The translations under genes and the position numbers were made by a program. The notes under the pieces were generated by a model, which saw nothing but the letters and a program-made list of their open reading frames with translations, ran no database searches and was not told the origin of the DNA. A DNA stretch of 64,000 nucleotides. It comes from Persephonella hydrogeniphila. Its GTDB lineage: Bacteria; Aquificota; Aquificia; Aquificales; Hydrogenothermaceae. This document shows, piece by piece, positions 16,701 through 26,372 of this stretch. Where the stretch lies: contig NZ_OBEI01000002.1 in assembly GCF_900215515.1 (NCBI RefSeq), forward strand, positions 310,001 through 374,000. Direction: 5' to 3'. Position 1 is the first letter of the stretch, and every line of letters starts with the position of its first letter.

Positions 16701-18272
16701 CTAATCTACCTCCAGTTTTATTTTAAAATCATTATAAATCTTTGTATGCTTTTTGTAATCCTCTCTTTCTTCCGGGTAATCTGTCCGGTAATGAGTTCCC
16801 CTACTTTCCTTTCTGTTTTTTGCTGATAATATTATACCCTTTGAAAGATACAAGAGGTCAATCAGATACCTGTTGTTTTTGTATCTTAGGAGTTCTCCTT
16901 CCATCTGTTCCACGATTGATAGAGCTTTATGCAAGCTTTCCTCTGTTCTTTCAAGACCAACTAAATCCCACATAGTTTTTTTTAACTTAATCAGGTATTC
17001 TCTCCTTTTTTCTCTGTTTAGAATATCTTTCCCTGCAGATTCTGATCTTATTTTAATCTCTTTGATCTGCTTATACATATTGTAGGTGTAAACAGAGTAA
17101 GCAGTTTTATAACCAAATGTTACACATTCAAGTAGAGAGTTGCTTGCCAGTCTATTTGCTCCGTGAATTCCAGTACACGAGCTTTCTCCGACAGAAAAAA
17201 TTCCTTCCACAGAAGTTTTTCCGTTAGCCGTCGCCTTTATTCCTCCTATCGAATAATGGGCAGCAGGACTGACAGGTATGAGATCTTTATCGGCAAGATT
17301 GAATTTTTCAAGGAGCGAATACACTGTAGGAAATCTGTCTTTAATGGATATTCCTTTTTCTTTTAGCGGCCTTAAATCTAAAAACACTTTATGTCCTGAA
17401 GAGTACTTTTTGAATATAGCTCTTGCTACTTCATCTCTCGGTTTCATCTCATCAACAAATCTGTTTCCCTTTTCATCTATTAAAACTGCTCCTTCTCCTC
17501 TGATAGCCTCTGTTATAAGGTAAGCAGGTTGACCTTCTATATATAGCGCTGTAGGATGAAACTGTACAAATTCCAGATCTTCTAAAATACATCCTGCTCT
17601 AAAAGCAGCTCCTATTGTATCTCCTGATATTTTGTAAGCTGAAGTGTTTCTCAGGTATATAGGGCTGTATCCTCCTGTAGCTATTACCAGTGATTTGCTT
17701 TTTATAAGAATCTTCTGTGTACCATCACTAATTATGATTCCTGCGTATTCGCCGTCAACTGTTAAAATCTCTTCCAAGTAAAAGTTTGTAAGAAAATCTG
17801 TTTTGTCTTTTACTTTGCTGTACAGAACAGAGCCTATAGCAGTTCCAGTCTTGTCTTTTACATGGAGAACTCTTCTGGTTGAATGTCCTCCTTCCTTTGT
17901 TAAAAGTACTCTTCCCTGTTCATCCCTGTCAAAAGGTACGCCGTATCTTATAAGGTCTATGACCCTTTCCAGCCCTTCTTCAACAAGTATCCTTACATTT
18001 TTTTCTATACACAGCCCTCTTCCTGCTCTGAGTGTATCTCTGTAATGAGATTGGGGATCATCATCTTTTCCGATAGCAGCTGCAATTCCTCCCTGTGCGA
18101 GGAATGAGTTTGATACAGATGGTTGTTTCTTTGTGATTATCAGGGGTTTTATTCCCAGATTGATTAACTGTGCAGCAGTGCTTAATCCTGCTATACCGGC
18201 TCCTGCTATTACTGTATCTACTGTTATAACAGGAAGATTCCGTGTGTCAAAATCTGTCAGGTATCTTTTCAT
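16701..18272 (-). CDS. nadB: L-aspartate oxidase
   Basis: A 523-residue flavoprotein that oxidises L-aspartate to iminoaspartate, the first step of NAD synthesis. The FAD-binding fold begins VDTVIAGAGIAGLSTA, with LAQGGIAAA, the active-site segment GGHSTRRVLHV, and HGANRLASNSLLE near residue 375. The helical C-terminal domain of the fumarate reductase/NadB family follows. It is coupled to yvcK (overlap of 1 base). Its last codons carry the ribosome site of infC. Distinguished from succinate dehydrogenase flavoprotein by length and the GGHSxxRV motif. Confidence 0.94.
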   Translation of the reverse strand: MKRYLTDFDTRNLPVITVDTVIAGAGIAGLSTAAQLINLGIKPLIITKKQPSVSNSFLAQGGIAAAIGKDDDPQSHYRDTLRAGRGLCIEKNVRILVEEGLERVIDLIRYGVPFDRDEQGRVLLTKEGGHSTRRVLHVKDKTGTAIGSVLYSKVKDKTDFLTNFYLEEILTVDGEYAGIIISDGTQKILIKSKSLVIATGGYSPIYLRNTSAYKISGDTIGAAFRAGCILEDLEFVQFHPTALYIEGQPAYLITEAIRGEGAVLIDEKGNRFVDEMKPRDEVARAIFKKYSSGHKVFLDLRPLKEKGISIKDRFPTVYSLLEKFNLADKDLIPVSPAAHYSIGGIKATANGKTSVEGIFSVGESSCTGIHGANRLASNSLLECVTFGYKTAYSVYTYNMYKQIKEIKIRSESAGKDILNREKRREYLIKLKKTMWDLVGLERTEESLHKALSIVEQMEGELLRYKNNRYLIDLLYLSKGIILSAKNRKESRGTHYRTDYPEEREDYKKHTKIYNDFKIKLEVD

Positions 18273-19255
18273 TAAGCAGCGCGTTTTTCTTTGATTTTTT
18301 CAAATATTTTAACAAGAGTTCGTGCAAGTTTTTCGGGATTGTGCCTTACATAATCTCCTGTGTCGAGAAGATCCTCGGCATAAACTGTTATTCCCATTCT
18401 GGATATATTTCCTGCATCTGCTGTAACAGGTTCGGCGTTTTCTTTCATATACTTTCTCAAAAGTTCATCAGGGGGAATGGTTGTATTCAGGATGGCAGCA
18501 TTTATAAATGGACTTTTTACAATCTCATGGATTGTGTTTATATGTTCAGAGGCAGAGAAACGATCTGTTTCTCCGTACTGTGTCATAACATTGCATATAT
18601 ATATCTTATAGGCGTTACTATGGATAACAGCATTCTTTATATCTTCTACCAGTAGATTTGGTATTATACTTGTGTAAAGGCTTCCAGGACCTAAGATAAT
18701 AACATCTGCGTTTTCTATCTTTTCTACAGCTTCTTCAGGGGCTTTTACATCTGCAGGTTCCATCCATATTTTCTTTATTTTGCCTTTCAGTTTTTTTCCG
18801 TATTCTGTTATCTGTGTTTCTCCTTTTATGATCTTACCGTCTGTAAACTCAGCAACTATATCAACAAGCTGATCTGTAGAGGGTATAATTTTTCCTTTTA
18901 TTTTTAGTATGTCTGATGTTATCTCAACTGCATCAAGAAAATCTCCTGTTATTTTTGTAAGAACAGATAAGAATAAATTGCCAAAAGAGTGCCCTTTCAG
19001 CCCATCTCCTTCTTTAAACCTGTACTGAAAAACCTTCGCCAGTATATCTTCATCTTCTGCAAGGGCAACGATACAGTTTCTTATATCTCCTGGGGCAGGT
19101 ATCTGCATTTCTTCCCTGAGCCTGCCGGAACTTCCTCCGTTATCTGCAACGGTGACTATAGCTGTCAGATCTGTTATTGTGTCAGGTACAAGATGTTTTA
19201 TTCCTCTTAACAGGGAGGACAGTCCTGTTCCACCACCAATAGCAACAACTTTCAT
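18272..19255 (-). CDS. yvcK: YvcK/CofD-like gluconeogenesis factor
   Basis: A 327-residue protein with the family start VVAIGGGTGLSSLLRGIK, which binds a nucleotide sugar in B. subtilis YvcK, and the IVTVADNGGSSGRLR segment. Members affect cell shape and growth on gluconeogenic carbon. CofD, an F420 enzyme, shares the fold; the shorter length and GGGTG start match YvcK. It sits 1 base after mtnA and overlaps nadB by 1 base. In many bacteria it neighbours rapZ and whiA, which are not seen here. Confidence 0.88.
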   Translation of the reverse strand: MKVVAIGGGTGLSSLLRGIKHLVPDTITDLTAIVTVADNGGSSGRLREEMQIPAPGDIRNCIVALAEDEDILAKVFQYRFKEGDGLKGHSFGNLFLSVLTKITGDFLDAVEITSDILKIKGKIIPSTDQLVDIVAEFTDGKIIKGETQITEYGKKLKGKIKKIWMEPADVKAPEEAVEKIENADVIILGPGSLYTSIIPNLLVEDIKNAVIHSNAYKIYICNVMTQYGETDRFSASEHINTIHEIVKSPFINAAILNTTIPPDELLRKYMKENAEPVTADAGNISRMGITVYAEDLLDTGDYVRHNPEKLARTLVKIFEKIKEKRAA

Positions 19256-19256
19256 A

Positions 19257-20318
19257 TTAAACTCCCCTGTATTTTAAAAATTTTTGAATATGCTCCCTGT
19301 CAACATGGGATATTATTCCTTTTTCGGTAATAATAGCAGTGATATTAGATGCAGGGGTTATATCAAAAGAGTAGTTCACAGCCTTTGTTTCTTCTGGGGC
19401 TATACGGCAACCACCACAGTTCTTTATTTCATCTTCTGATCTTTCTTCTATTATGATTTGATCTCCGCTTTCTGTACTCAGATCAAAGGTTGATGTTGGG
19501 GCTGCAACATAAAAAGGAATACCATGCTCCTTTGCAAGAACAGACAGGGAGTAGGTTCCTATCTTGTTTGCCACATCTCCACTGGCAGTTATCCTGTCTG
19601 CACCGACAATAACAGCATCTATAATACCTTTTTTCATCAAAAATCCAGCTGAGTTATCTGTTATCAGATAATGAGGTATCCCTTCGTAAACCAGCTCCCA
19701 TGCTGTTAGTCTTGAGCCTTGAAGGTAAGGTCTCGTTTCATCAACATACACTGTTATATCTTTACCATCCTCATATGCGCTTCTTATTACTCCTAAAGCT
19801 GTTCCCCATCCAGAGGTGGCAAGTGCTCCTGTATTACAGTGGGTCAGCACATTTACCTTTTTAGGAAGGAGAACCTGACCGTATCCCCCTATGGATTTAT
19901 TTGCGTGATAATCTTCAAGTTCTATTTTTTCAGCCTCTTTAAACAGCAGTTTTACCATCTCCTGTGTGTCTATTTGCTCTCTCATATATTTCTCAAATTT
20001 TTTCCACATCCTTTCAAGAGCCCAGAAAAGATTTACAGCTGTAGGTCTTGTGTTTTTAAGTCTTTGTAAGACTTTTTTAGCTTTTTGTATATCTTCATTT
20101 TTTTCAACCAGCTCTCTTATTCCTATAGCAAAGCCGTATGCAGCTACAATTCCTATCAACGGAGCTCCTCTTATTACCATATTCGTTATTGCATCAGCAA
20201 CCTTTTCGCATGTCGAAAGCTCTACCCATTCTACCTGAGCAGGAAGCTTTAGTTGATTTATAGCGTACAAAATTCCGTTTTCTGTTTTTATCGGTCGCAG
20301 GTCTTTTATCTTCCTCAA
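19257..20318 (-). CDS. mtnA: S-methyl-5-thioribose-1-phosphate isomerase
   Basis: A 353-residue aldose-ketose isomerase of the methionine salvage pathway, in the eIF2B-related family. Recognised by [13 protein letters not shown], the catalytic Cys in [10 protein letters not shown] (near 160) and Asp in [18 protein letters not shown] (near 240). TTG start at 20318 with GGAGGA 5 bases upstream. No other methionine-salvage gene is nearby. It is followed by yvcK, nadB and infC as one probable transcript. Confidence 0.93.
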   Translation of the reverse strand: MRKIKDLRPIKTENGILYAINQLKLPAQVEWVELSTCEKVADAITNMVIRGAPLIGIVAAYGFAIGIRELVEKNEDIQKAKKVLQRLKNTRPTAVNLFWALERMWKKFEKYMREQIDTQEMVKLLFKEAEKIELEDYHANKSIGGYGQVLLPKKVNVLTHCNTGALATSGWGTALGVIRSAYEDGKDITVYVDETRPYLQGSRLTAWELVYEGIPHYLITDNSAGFLMKKGIIDAVIVGADRITASGDVANKIGTYSLSVLAKEHGIPFYVAAPTSTFDLSTESGDQIIIEERSEDEIKNCGGCRIAPEETKAVNYSFDITPASNITAIITEKGIISHVDREHIQKFLKYRGV

Positions 20319-20363
20319 TAAATCCTCCTTTGTATTTATTAAGCAAAAATCTTGCCAGAAATT

Positions 20364-21656
20364 TTATAACGCTTCTCCTACTGTATCAACAGTATCAACA
20401 ACATCTTTTATTTTTACCTTTGCAAATTCTCCAATTTTTACAGGTTCTTCTGTCTCAATGTATGTTATTCCATCTATCTCAAATGCAGATCTGTATGTTC
20501 TTCCTACTGGAAGGGTCTCCCACTCTTCGGAAAAGCCATCTATAAGAACATCTAATTCTTTTCCTATTAGCTGTCTGTTTTTTTCTTCTGTTATTTTTTC
20601 CTGTATTGCATCAATCTCATTTTTTCTTCTGAGCTTTTCCTCTTCAGGAATACTGTCTTCAAACTTTTCATAAGCTACAGTTCCTTCTTCATGGGAATAG
20701 GTAAATACCCCTAACCAATCGAATTTTGCATCTGATATAAACCTTCTCATCGCTTCGAAATCTTTTTCTTTTTCTGTTGGAAATCCTACTATTACTGCTG
20801 ATCTTACAGCAGCTTCAGGTATGTACTTTTCTTTCCATTCGATTATTTTTTCTATTCTGTTTTTTCTGTACCCTCTCATCATATCTTTTAGGATTTTGTC
20901 TTCAGAGTGCTGAATAGGCATCTCAAAGTATTTTACTACCTTTTCGCTGTCAACCATTTTTTTGAAGAAATCTTCATCTACAGTTGTTGGATATAAATAG
21001 TAAAGCCTGATCCATTTTATACCTTGTATCTTTTCTATTTTCTTTATTAGTTCCCACAGTTTAGGCTCTCCATACAGGTCTATGCCGTAAAAACCTGTGT
21101 CCTGAGATACAATATTTATCTCCTTCACACCTCTGTCAGCAAGGGCTTTTGCCTCTTCTACAATATCTTTGATAGGTCTGCTTCTGTGTCTTCCCCTGAT
21201 CTGTGGGATGGCACAGAAAGCGCATGTATGGTCACATCCTTCTGATATTTTCAGGTAAGCCGTGTGGGAAGGTGTGGCAAGTACTCTATTTTTGTAAATA
21301 TCAAACTCTTCAGGTACTTTTATACCTAATTTTTCTGGGATTAGAAGCTCTTCTTTCAGGTTTATAAACATATCTACTTCAGGTATTTCCTTTTCAAGCT
21401 GATCTTTATACCTTTCTACAAGACATCCAGTAACAACAATTTTTTTTCCCTTTTCTTTTAGTTTGGATATCTCTAATATAGTATCTATAGACTCTTCTTT
21501 TGCTCTGTCTATAAAACCGCATGTATTGATAAGTATAACTTCTGCTTCTTCAAGCTCAGGAACAATCTCTGCCTTTCCTGCTTTTAGCTTTCCAAGAACA
21601 GTTTCTGTATCTACAAGATTTTTGGGACAGCCCAGACTGATAACACCTATTTTCAA
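20364..21656 (-). CDS. rimO: Ribosomal protein S12 methylthiotransferase RimO
   Basis: A 430-residue radical-SAM enzyme that methylthiolates an Asp of ribosomal protein S12. The N-terminal UPF0004 domain starts ISLGCPKNLVDTE with three Cys for one iron-sulfur cluster. The radical-SAM CxxxCxxC is GCDHTCAFCAIPQIRG (near 145-160), and a TRAM domain closes the protein. The ISLGCPKN start separates RimO from MiaB. TTG start at 21656 with GGAGGT 5 bases upstream. Confidence 0.95.
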   Translation of the reverse strand: MKIGVISLGCPKNLVDTETVLGKLKAGKAEIVPELEEAEVILINTCGFIDRAKEESIDTILEISKLKEKGKKIVVTGCLVERYKDQLEKEIPEVDMFINLKEELLIPEKLGIKVPEEFDIYKNRVLATPSHTAYLKISEGCDHTCAFCAIPQIRGRHRSRPIKDIVEEAKALADRGVKEINIVSQDTGFYGIDLYGEPKLWELIKKIEKIQGIKWIRLYYLYPTTVDEDFFKKMVDSEKVVKYFEMPIQHSEDKILKDMMRGYRKNRIEKIIEWKEKYIPEAAVRSAVIVGFPTEKEKDFEAMRRFISDAKFDWLGVFTYSHEEGTVAYEKFEDSIPEEEKLRRKNEIDAIQEKITEEKNRQLIGKELDVLIDGFSEEWETLPVGRTYRSAFEIDGITYIETEEPVKIGEFAKVKIKDVVDTVDTVGEAL

Positions 21657-21689
21657 TAATCTACCTCCAGAATTGGTGAGTATAAATAT

Positions 21690-22937
21690 TTATACTGAAA
21701 CTCTGTTTTTTCCAGCTTTTTTTGCCCGATATAGAGCTTTGTCTGCTTTAGATACAAGGGTGTATATATCTTTTGCATCATCTATAGATGATATACCAGC
21801 AGAAATGGTAACTCTGTCTTTAAATTCACCGCATTTTATCTGGGTATCTGAAAGTTTTTTTACAATCTTATCAACAACAAAGAAAGCATCTTTTTTAGAT
21901 GTAAAAGGTAAGAGAATAAGGAACTCTTCACCTCCATATCTGAATATGAAATCTGACTTTCTTAAATTGTCCTGTATTAATCTTGCCACCTTCTTCAGTA
22001 CACAGTCTCCTATCTGATGGCCGTATCTGTCATTTATCTGTTTAAAGTTATCAATGTCCATCATGGCAATTGATAGAGGTCTTTTTGATATTCTTGAAAT
22101 ATGGAACTGGGAAGAGAGGATAAACTCAAGGCTTCTTCTGCTTAAAACTTTTGTAAGGGGATCAAGGTTTGCGTCCTCTTCATACATAACAGCAAATGTG
22201 AGCCCTAAAAGACTTACAAACTTACCAACAAGATTAAAAAATTCAAGATATTCAAGCAGTAAATGTTTAAAGTCTTTATTTTTTAAAAAGTGGTACATCT
22301 GAAGGGCATTTCCATGGATTTTTTTGTGTAATGTTATGATTTCATCCCTGTACTCATCGTATATCCCGAGGCCTTCAGATTCTTCAAGTCTTTTACCCAT
22401 TTCGCATTTATTATGCCCTATAGGTACACTGCTTTCCTTTCTCAGCTTTCTTATATCTTCTAATATTTTGTTTACCCATACCAGATGGTCTCTTACAAAA
22501 GGTTTAAGCATACTTTCAGAATTTTTTATAATTCTGAGTTTTTCCCTTATCCAGTTTTTATCCTGTTTGATATTCTCAGTCAGGTATCCATAAGCGACTT
22601 TATTCTCTAAGTATCTAAATCTATCTTCAAGCAGGTGGAAGTATTTTGAGTAGCAATCGTTTTCTGAAAGTTTTTCTACAATCTCAGGAAAAAAATGGTC
22701 ATTTATATCAAGCAGTAACATATAGGATATATCATTCTGGAACAAATACCTGCCGAACTTAAATGCTTTTGGTTTTACGGAGTTTATATCTAATTCTGGC
22801 TTGAGAATTTCCCTTAACAAATCAGTATACTGCTCTTTAATATTTTGAATTTCTGACGAAAAGTCAGTGTAGTTTTCAAAATCTTTTTGGAGAAAGTTTG
22901 TGAGTTTATTGGATATATCTTCGACTAAGTCTTTCAT
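21690..22937 (-). CDS. Diguanylate cyclase with CZB-type zinc-sensing domain
   Basis: A 415-residue soluble protein. Residues 1-145 are helical and unrecognised. Residues about 150-215 match the chemoreceptor zinc-binding (CZB) pattern, with His151 (DHLVW), Cys178 (HNKCEMGK), His204 and His208 (HKKIH), as in E. coli DgcZ, where zinc inhibits the enzyme. The C-terminal GGDEF domain has GGEEF at 335-339 and an inhibitory RxxD site (RKSD 326-329). So it should make cyclic di-GMP, with product inhibition, under metal control. Unlike DgcZ it has about 145 extra residues in front. The nickel genes in the window make the metal question interesting. Confidence 0.85.
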   Translation of the reverse strand: MKDLVEDISNKLTNFLQKDFENYTDFSSEIQNIKEQYTDLLREILKPELDINSVKPKAFKFGRYLFQNDISYMLLLDINDHFFPEIVEKLSENDCYSKYFHLLEDRFRYLENKVAYGYLTENIKQDKNWIREKLRIIKNSESMLKPFVRDHLVWVNKILEDIRKLRKESSVPIGHNKCEMGKRLEESEGLGIYDEYRDEIITLHKKIHGNALQMYHFLKNKDFKHLLLEYLEFFNLVGKFVSLLGLTFAVMYEEDANLDPLTKVLSRRSLEFILSSQFHISRISKRPLSIAMMDIDNFKQINDRYGHQIGDCVLKKVARLIQDNLRKSDFIFRYGGEEFLILLPFTSKKDAFFVVDKIVKKLSDTQIKCGEFKDRVTISAGISSIDDAKDIYTLVSKADKALYRAKKAGKNRVSV

Positions 22938-23020
22938 TATTAATCACCTTGCAAATAGTATATCATCAATTATATATTTACTATGTTCTTCACACAACCT
23001 TGATAAACTGGAGGATTATA

Positions 23021-23719
23021 ATGAAAAAAAGATTAATCATCTTTTCTGCTGGTCTTTTAGCTTTAACTGGATGTGTAAAACAGGAAGAGGTGGATCTGCT
23101 TCAGAAAGAGCTTATACAGATTAAAAAAGAACTGTCTGAGATAAAAGAAGATCAAAACAGGATAAAAGAAGATATCTCTCTACTTTCTAAGAGAGTTGAT
23201 AATGTTTCGAAAGTTGCATCACAGAACTCTTTAGAGATACAGAAAATAAAATCTTTCGGAGAAATAAAACCTGAGAAAGGGAAATCAGAGGAGATAGAGA
23301 GAGAAGGGGAAGAGAAAGTAAAATTTCCAGAAAAACCAGAAGACCTGTACAAATACGGTCTTGATGCTTACTATAAGGGGAAGATTGAAGAAGCGAGGGA
23401 GGCTTTTAGTTTATTTGTAAAAAAATTCAGAGATTCTGAGCTTTATGATAATGCTCTTTTCTGGCTGGGACAGACTTACTATACAGAAGGTAGATACGAT
23501 ACAGCCTTAAAAATCTTCAGTAGACTTGTTAATGAGTGTATGACAGGGCAGATATCAGACTGTAATAAACTACCAACAGCGATGCTAAAAGAGGGATACT
23601 CATTGATGAAGTTAGGAGAAGTTGATAAGGCGAAGGAAGTATTCAAGAAAATACTTAAAGAGTTTCCGGATACTGAAGAGGCTGAGATAGCACAGAAAAA
23701 ACTTGAGGTTATGGAGTGA
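23021..23719 (+). CDS. cpoB: CpoB/YbgF-like Tol-Pal-associated TPR lipoprotein
   Basis: A 232-residue lipoprotein. The signal peptide ends LLALTGC (Cys18). Residues about 20-85 are a coiled coil with heptads (LLQKELIQIKKELSEIKE), then a charged linker, then three TPR-like repeats of the YbgF_C type (DLYKYGLDAYYKGKIEEAREAF onward). E. coli CpoB links Tol-Pal to peptidoglycan synthesis during division. Anchoring by lipid instead of a cleaved signal is a variation. The start at 23021 follows GGAGG by 7 bases; longer in-frame readings lack a signal. No tol genes are adjacent. Confidence 0.82.
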   Translation: MKKRLIIFSAGLLALTGCVKQEEVDLLQKELIQIKKELSEIKEDQNRIKEDISLLSKRVDNVSKVASQNSLEIQKIKSFGEIKPEKGKSEEIEREGEEKVKFPEKPEDLYKYGLDAYYKGKIEEAREAFSLFVKKFRDSELYDNALFWLGQTYYTEGRYDTALKIFSRLVNECMTGQISDCNKLPTAMLKEGYSLMKLGEVDKAKEVFKKILKEFPDTEEAEIAQKKLEVME

Positions 23720-24420
23720 TGGAAAACCTCTATAACATACCCTATCACGTTGCTATTATCATGGATGGTAACGGAAGGTGGGCTAAGAGAAGAGGTCTTC
23801 CACGGGTATACGGTCATAGAGAAGGAGCAAAAAGGGTAGAAGATATTATAGATATCTCAAAAAGAGTAGGTATAAAATGGCTTTCTGTTTTTGCATTTTC
23901 TACAGAAAATTGGGGAAGACCTAAAGAGGAAGTAGACGCCATAATGTCTTTACTCGTGGAATATATTAATAAAAAAGTTCCTTATCTTGTTGAGAATAAT
24001 ATAAGACTGAGATTTATGGGAAGAATTGAACAGCTCCCTGATATGATCAAAAATTCTGTTGTAGAAGGAGAGAAAGCTACAGAAAACTGTACCGGTATGA
24101 ATTTTGTAGTTGCTCTTAATTACAGTGGTAAAGCGGAAATAATAGATGCTGTAAATAGAGTTCTGAAGGAAGGTAAGAGAGAGATTTCTGAAGAAGATTT
24201 TAGAGAGTACTTTTATATTCCTGATATGCCAGATCCAGATCTTCTGATAAGAACAAGTGGTGAGGAAAGAATATCAAACTTTATGCTGTGGCAAACTGCA
24301 TATACAGAGTTTTACTTTACTGAAACACTATGGCCAGACTTTGATCAGGAAGAGTTTTTAAAGGCATTGTACGAGTATCAGAGCAGAGAAAGAAGATTCG
24401 GGAAGGTTTTCAGTTTATGA
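23719..24420 (+). CDS. uppS: Isoprenyl (undecaprenyl) diphosphate synthase
   Basis: A cis-prenyltransferase of 233 residues that makes the lipid carrier for peptidoglycan and envelope sugars. HVAIIMDGNGRWAKRRGLPR with the catalytic Asp is near residue 17. SVFAFSTENWGRP and the C-terminal PDLLIRTSGEERISNFMLWQ are diagnostic. The ATG at 23719 overlaps the cpoB stop (TGATG); a GTG one codon earlier is possible. It overlaps cdsA by 4 bases. The uppS-cdsA pair is widely conserved. Confidence 0.96.
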   Translation: MENLYNIPYHVAIIMDGNGRWAKRRGLPRVYGHREGAKRVEDIIDISKRVGIKWLSVFAFSTENWGRPKEEVDAIMSLLVEYINKKVPYLVENNIRLRFMGRIEQLPDMIKNSVVEGEKATENCTGMNFVVALNYSGKAEIIDAVNRVLKEGKREISEEDFREYFYIPDMPDPDLLIRTSGEERISNFMLWQTAYTEFYFTETLWPDFDQEEFLKALYEYQSRERRFGKVFSL

Positions 24421-25184
24421 AAGACCTCCTTGTCAGGACGGTTTCAGGTGTTGTACTTGCTGTTACAGCGGTTCTTGGAGTTCTGTATTTGCCTGTATGG
24501 ATGTTCAAGCTTTTAGTTGCAGTGCTATCGGGAGTTGGAAGCTGGGAGGTCTTCAGTCTTTTAAGTAAAAGATTTAACGGGATAAAACCGATACTGTCTG
24601 GTATGACGGGCTTTTTTTTGTCTGCAGTACTGCTGTTTTTTAACCTGTATCTTGCAATATTTCTTATCTTTCTGTTCAGTTTTTATATCTCCCACAGAGT
24701 CTACAGAATAGATACACTTGCAGCTTATATTTTTGGTTTTTCTTATGCAGTCTTTTTTATATCATCTATCGCTATCCTCCATGAGTACAACAGATTTCTT
24801 GTCCTTGTTCTTTTTGCTACTGTGTGGGCAGGTGATACGATGGCGTATTTTGTAGGGAAGATGGTAGGAAAACACAAGTTTGCTCCGAGACTATCTCCGA
24901 AAAAAACGTGGGAAGGTGCTTTAGGAGGAATAGCAGGTTCTGTTGTTTTAGGGGGGGTTGTGGCGTACTATTTAGAGGTGAAAGATGCCTTTATTCCTGT
25001 GGTACTCTCTGCCTTTCTTATACAGATAGGAGACCTTTTTGAGAGTTTTATAAAAAGGCAGGTAGGTCAGAAGGATTCATCCAATCTTATACCGGGACAT
25101 GGAGGTGTTTTAGACAGAATAGATGCCCTCATTTTTGGGGCTGTTGTATTTGTTATTTATTATCAGCTCAGTAATACTTTATGA
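24417..25184 (+). CDS. cdsA: Phosphatidate cytidylyltransferase
   Basis: A 255-residue polytopic membrane enzyme that makes CDP-diacylglycerol, the precursor of all phospholipids. The family signature near the end is intact: LSPKKTWEGALGG, then DSSNLIPGHGGVLDRIDAL. About seven hydrophobic segments. Translation is coupled to uppS (ATGA). Its 3' end overlaps the convergent mqnC by 17 bases. Confidence 0.95.
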   Translation: MKDLLVRTVSGVVLAVTAVLGVLYLPVWMFKLLVAVLSGVGSWEVFSLLSKRFNGIKPILSGMTGFFLSAVLLFFNLYLAIFLIFLFSFYISHRVYRIDTLAAYIFGFSYAVFFISSIAILHEYNRFLVLVLFATVWAGDTMAYFVGKMVGKHKFAPRLSPKKTWEGALGGIAGSVVLGGVVAYYLEVKDAFIPVVLSAFLIQIGDLFESFIKRQVGQKDSSNLIPGHGGVLDRIDALIFGAVVFVIYYQLSNTL

Positions 25185-26271
25185 TGTTGTAATATGTGTC
25201 CCTCTGTGCAGGCTTAAATCCTGCTTTTCTTATAATATCTGCCATTTTTTCAGGTTTTGGGGCAGCAACTTTCCATCCTGTTGATGCAACGACATTTTCC
25301 TCAATCATTGTACTTCCTAAGTCATTGGCTCCAAAATGAAGACCTACCGGACCTACTTTCATTGTTTGTGTAACATGGGACGACTGCACATTATTAAAGT
25401 TATCAAGATAAATTCTTGAAACGGCAAGAACTTTAAGGTAGTAAACTGTTGTAGCCGTTTCTAAATGATCTAATCTTGTTCCTCCTTTCTGAAAAGTCCA
25501 CGGTATAAATGCTGTAAAAAATCCCTTCCCTTTTTTCAAAGACTCGTCCTGAAGCGTTCTTATATGATTTAGATGTTCGATTATATGTTTTGGCTTTTCT
25601 ACATGCCCAAACATCATAGTTGCCGTTGTTTTCATACCAAGATCGTGAGCCGATCTATGAACTTCAAGCCATGTTTCTGTATTTACTTTGTTTGATGATA
25701 TCTTTTCCCTTACTTCGTCTGAGAGAATTTCTGCTCCACCACCAGGAACACTGTCAAGACCTGCCTCCTGTAGAATCTTTAATACCTCTTTTATAGATAT
25801 ACCTTCTAACTTTGATATATAGAATATTTCAGATGCAGAAAGAGAGTGTATCTGTATCTGGGGAAATCTTTTTTTTATTTCTCTAAAGAGCTGTATATAA
25901 AAATCTATTCTCAGCTCCGGATTAAGGCCTCCCTGCATTAACAGAGTTGTTCCTCCCCAATCGACAAGTTCCTGTATTTTCTGGAAAATATCCTCAAAAT
26001 CCAAGATATACGCATCAGGGGAGTTTCTCTTTGTCTGAAATGCACAGAATTTACAACCTGCAACACATACATTTGTGTAGTTTATATTTCTATCTACAAC
26101 GAATGTTGCTGTGTTATCAGGATGTTTTTTTCTCCTTACTAAATCTGCAAGTCTACCGAGGGTTAAAAGGTCTTCATTCTCAAGAAGATATAAAGCTTCT
26201 TCATCTGTTATTCTTTCATCGTTATTTAACTTATCTATGATATACTCTGTTCCGTAATAAACCTTTTCCAT
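25168..26271 (-). CDS. mqnC: Dehypoxanthine futalosine cyclase (MqnC)
   Basis: A 367-residue radical-SAM enzyme of the futalosine menaquinone pathway that makes cyclic dehypoxanthine futalosine. The CxxxCxxC cluster site is INYTNVCVAGCKFCAF (near 62-77). MqnC-specific segments are LLMQGGLNPEL, SVPGGGAEIL, TTATMMFGHVE and FIPWTFQKGGT. The NYTNVC form and WTFQ favour MqnC over the paralogue MqnE. It implies menaquinone-based respiration without the classical Men pathway. It stands alone here and overlaps cdsA tail to tail. Confidence 0.9.
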   Translation of the reverse strand: MEKVYYGTEYIIDKLNNDERITDEEALYLLENEDLLTLGRLADLVRRKKHPDNTATFVVDRNINYTNVCVAGCKFCAFQTKRNSPDAYILDFEDIFQKIQELVDWGGTTLLMQGGLNPELRIDFYIQLFREIKKRFPQIQIHSLSASEIFYISKLEGISIKEVLKILQEAGLDSVPGGGAEILSDEVREKISSNKVNTETWLEVHRSAHDLGMKTTATMMFGHVEKPKHIIEHLNHIRTLQDESLKKGKGFFTAFIPWTFQKGGTRLDHLETATTVYYLKVLAVSRIYLDNFNNVQSSHVTQTMKVGPVGLHFGANDLGSTMIEENVVASTGWKVAAPKPEKMADIIRKAGFKPAQRDTYYNIIKYY

Positions 26272-26372
26272 TTGCCTCTCCGAACCTGAGAATACCTTTA
26301 TTATATTCTCAATTTTTTGAAAAACAAATATTAATGGTTTATTATTAGGATAAAAAACAAAGGGAAAGAATA

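Noticed and set aside
21209-21225. A sigma-54-like sequence TGGCACAGAAAGCGCAT on the plus strand
   Set aside because: It lies antisense inside rimO over the conserved CAFCAIP codons and points at no plus-strand gene nearby; a chance match.
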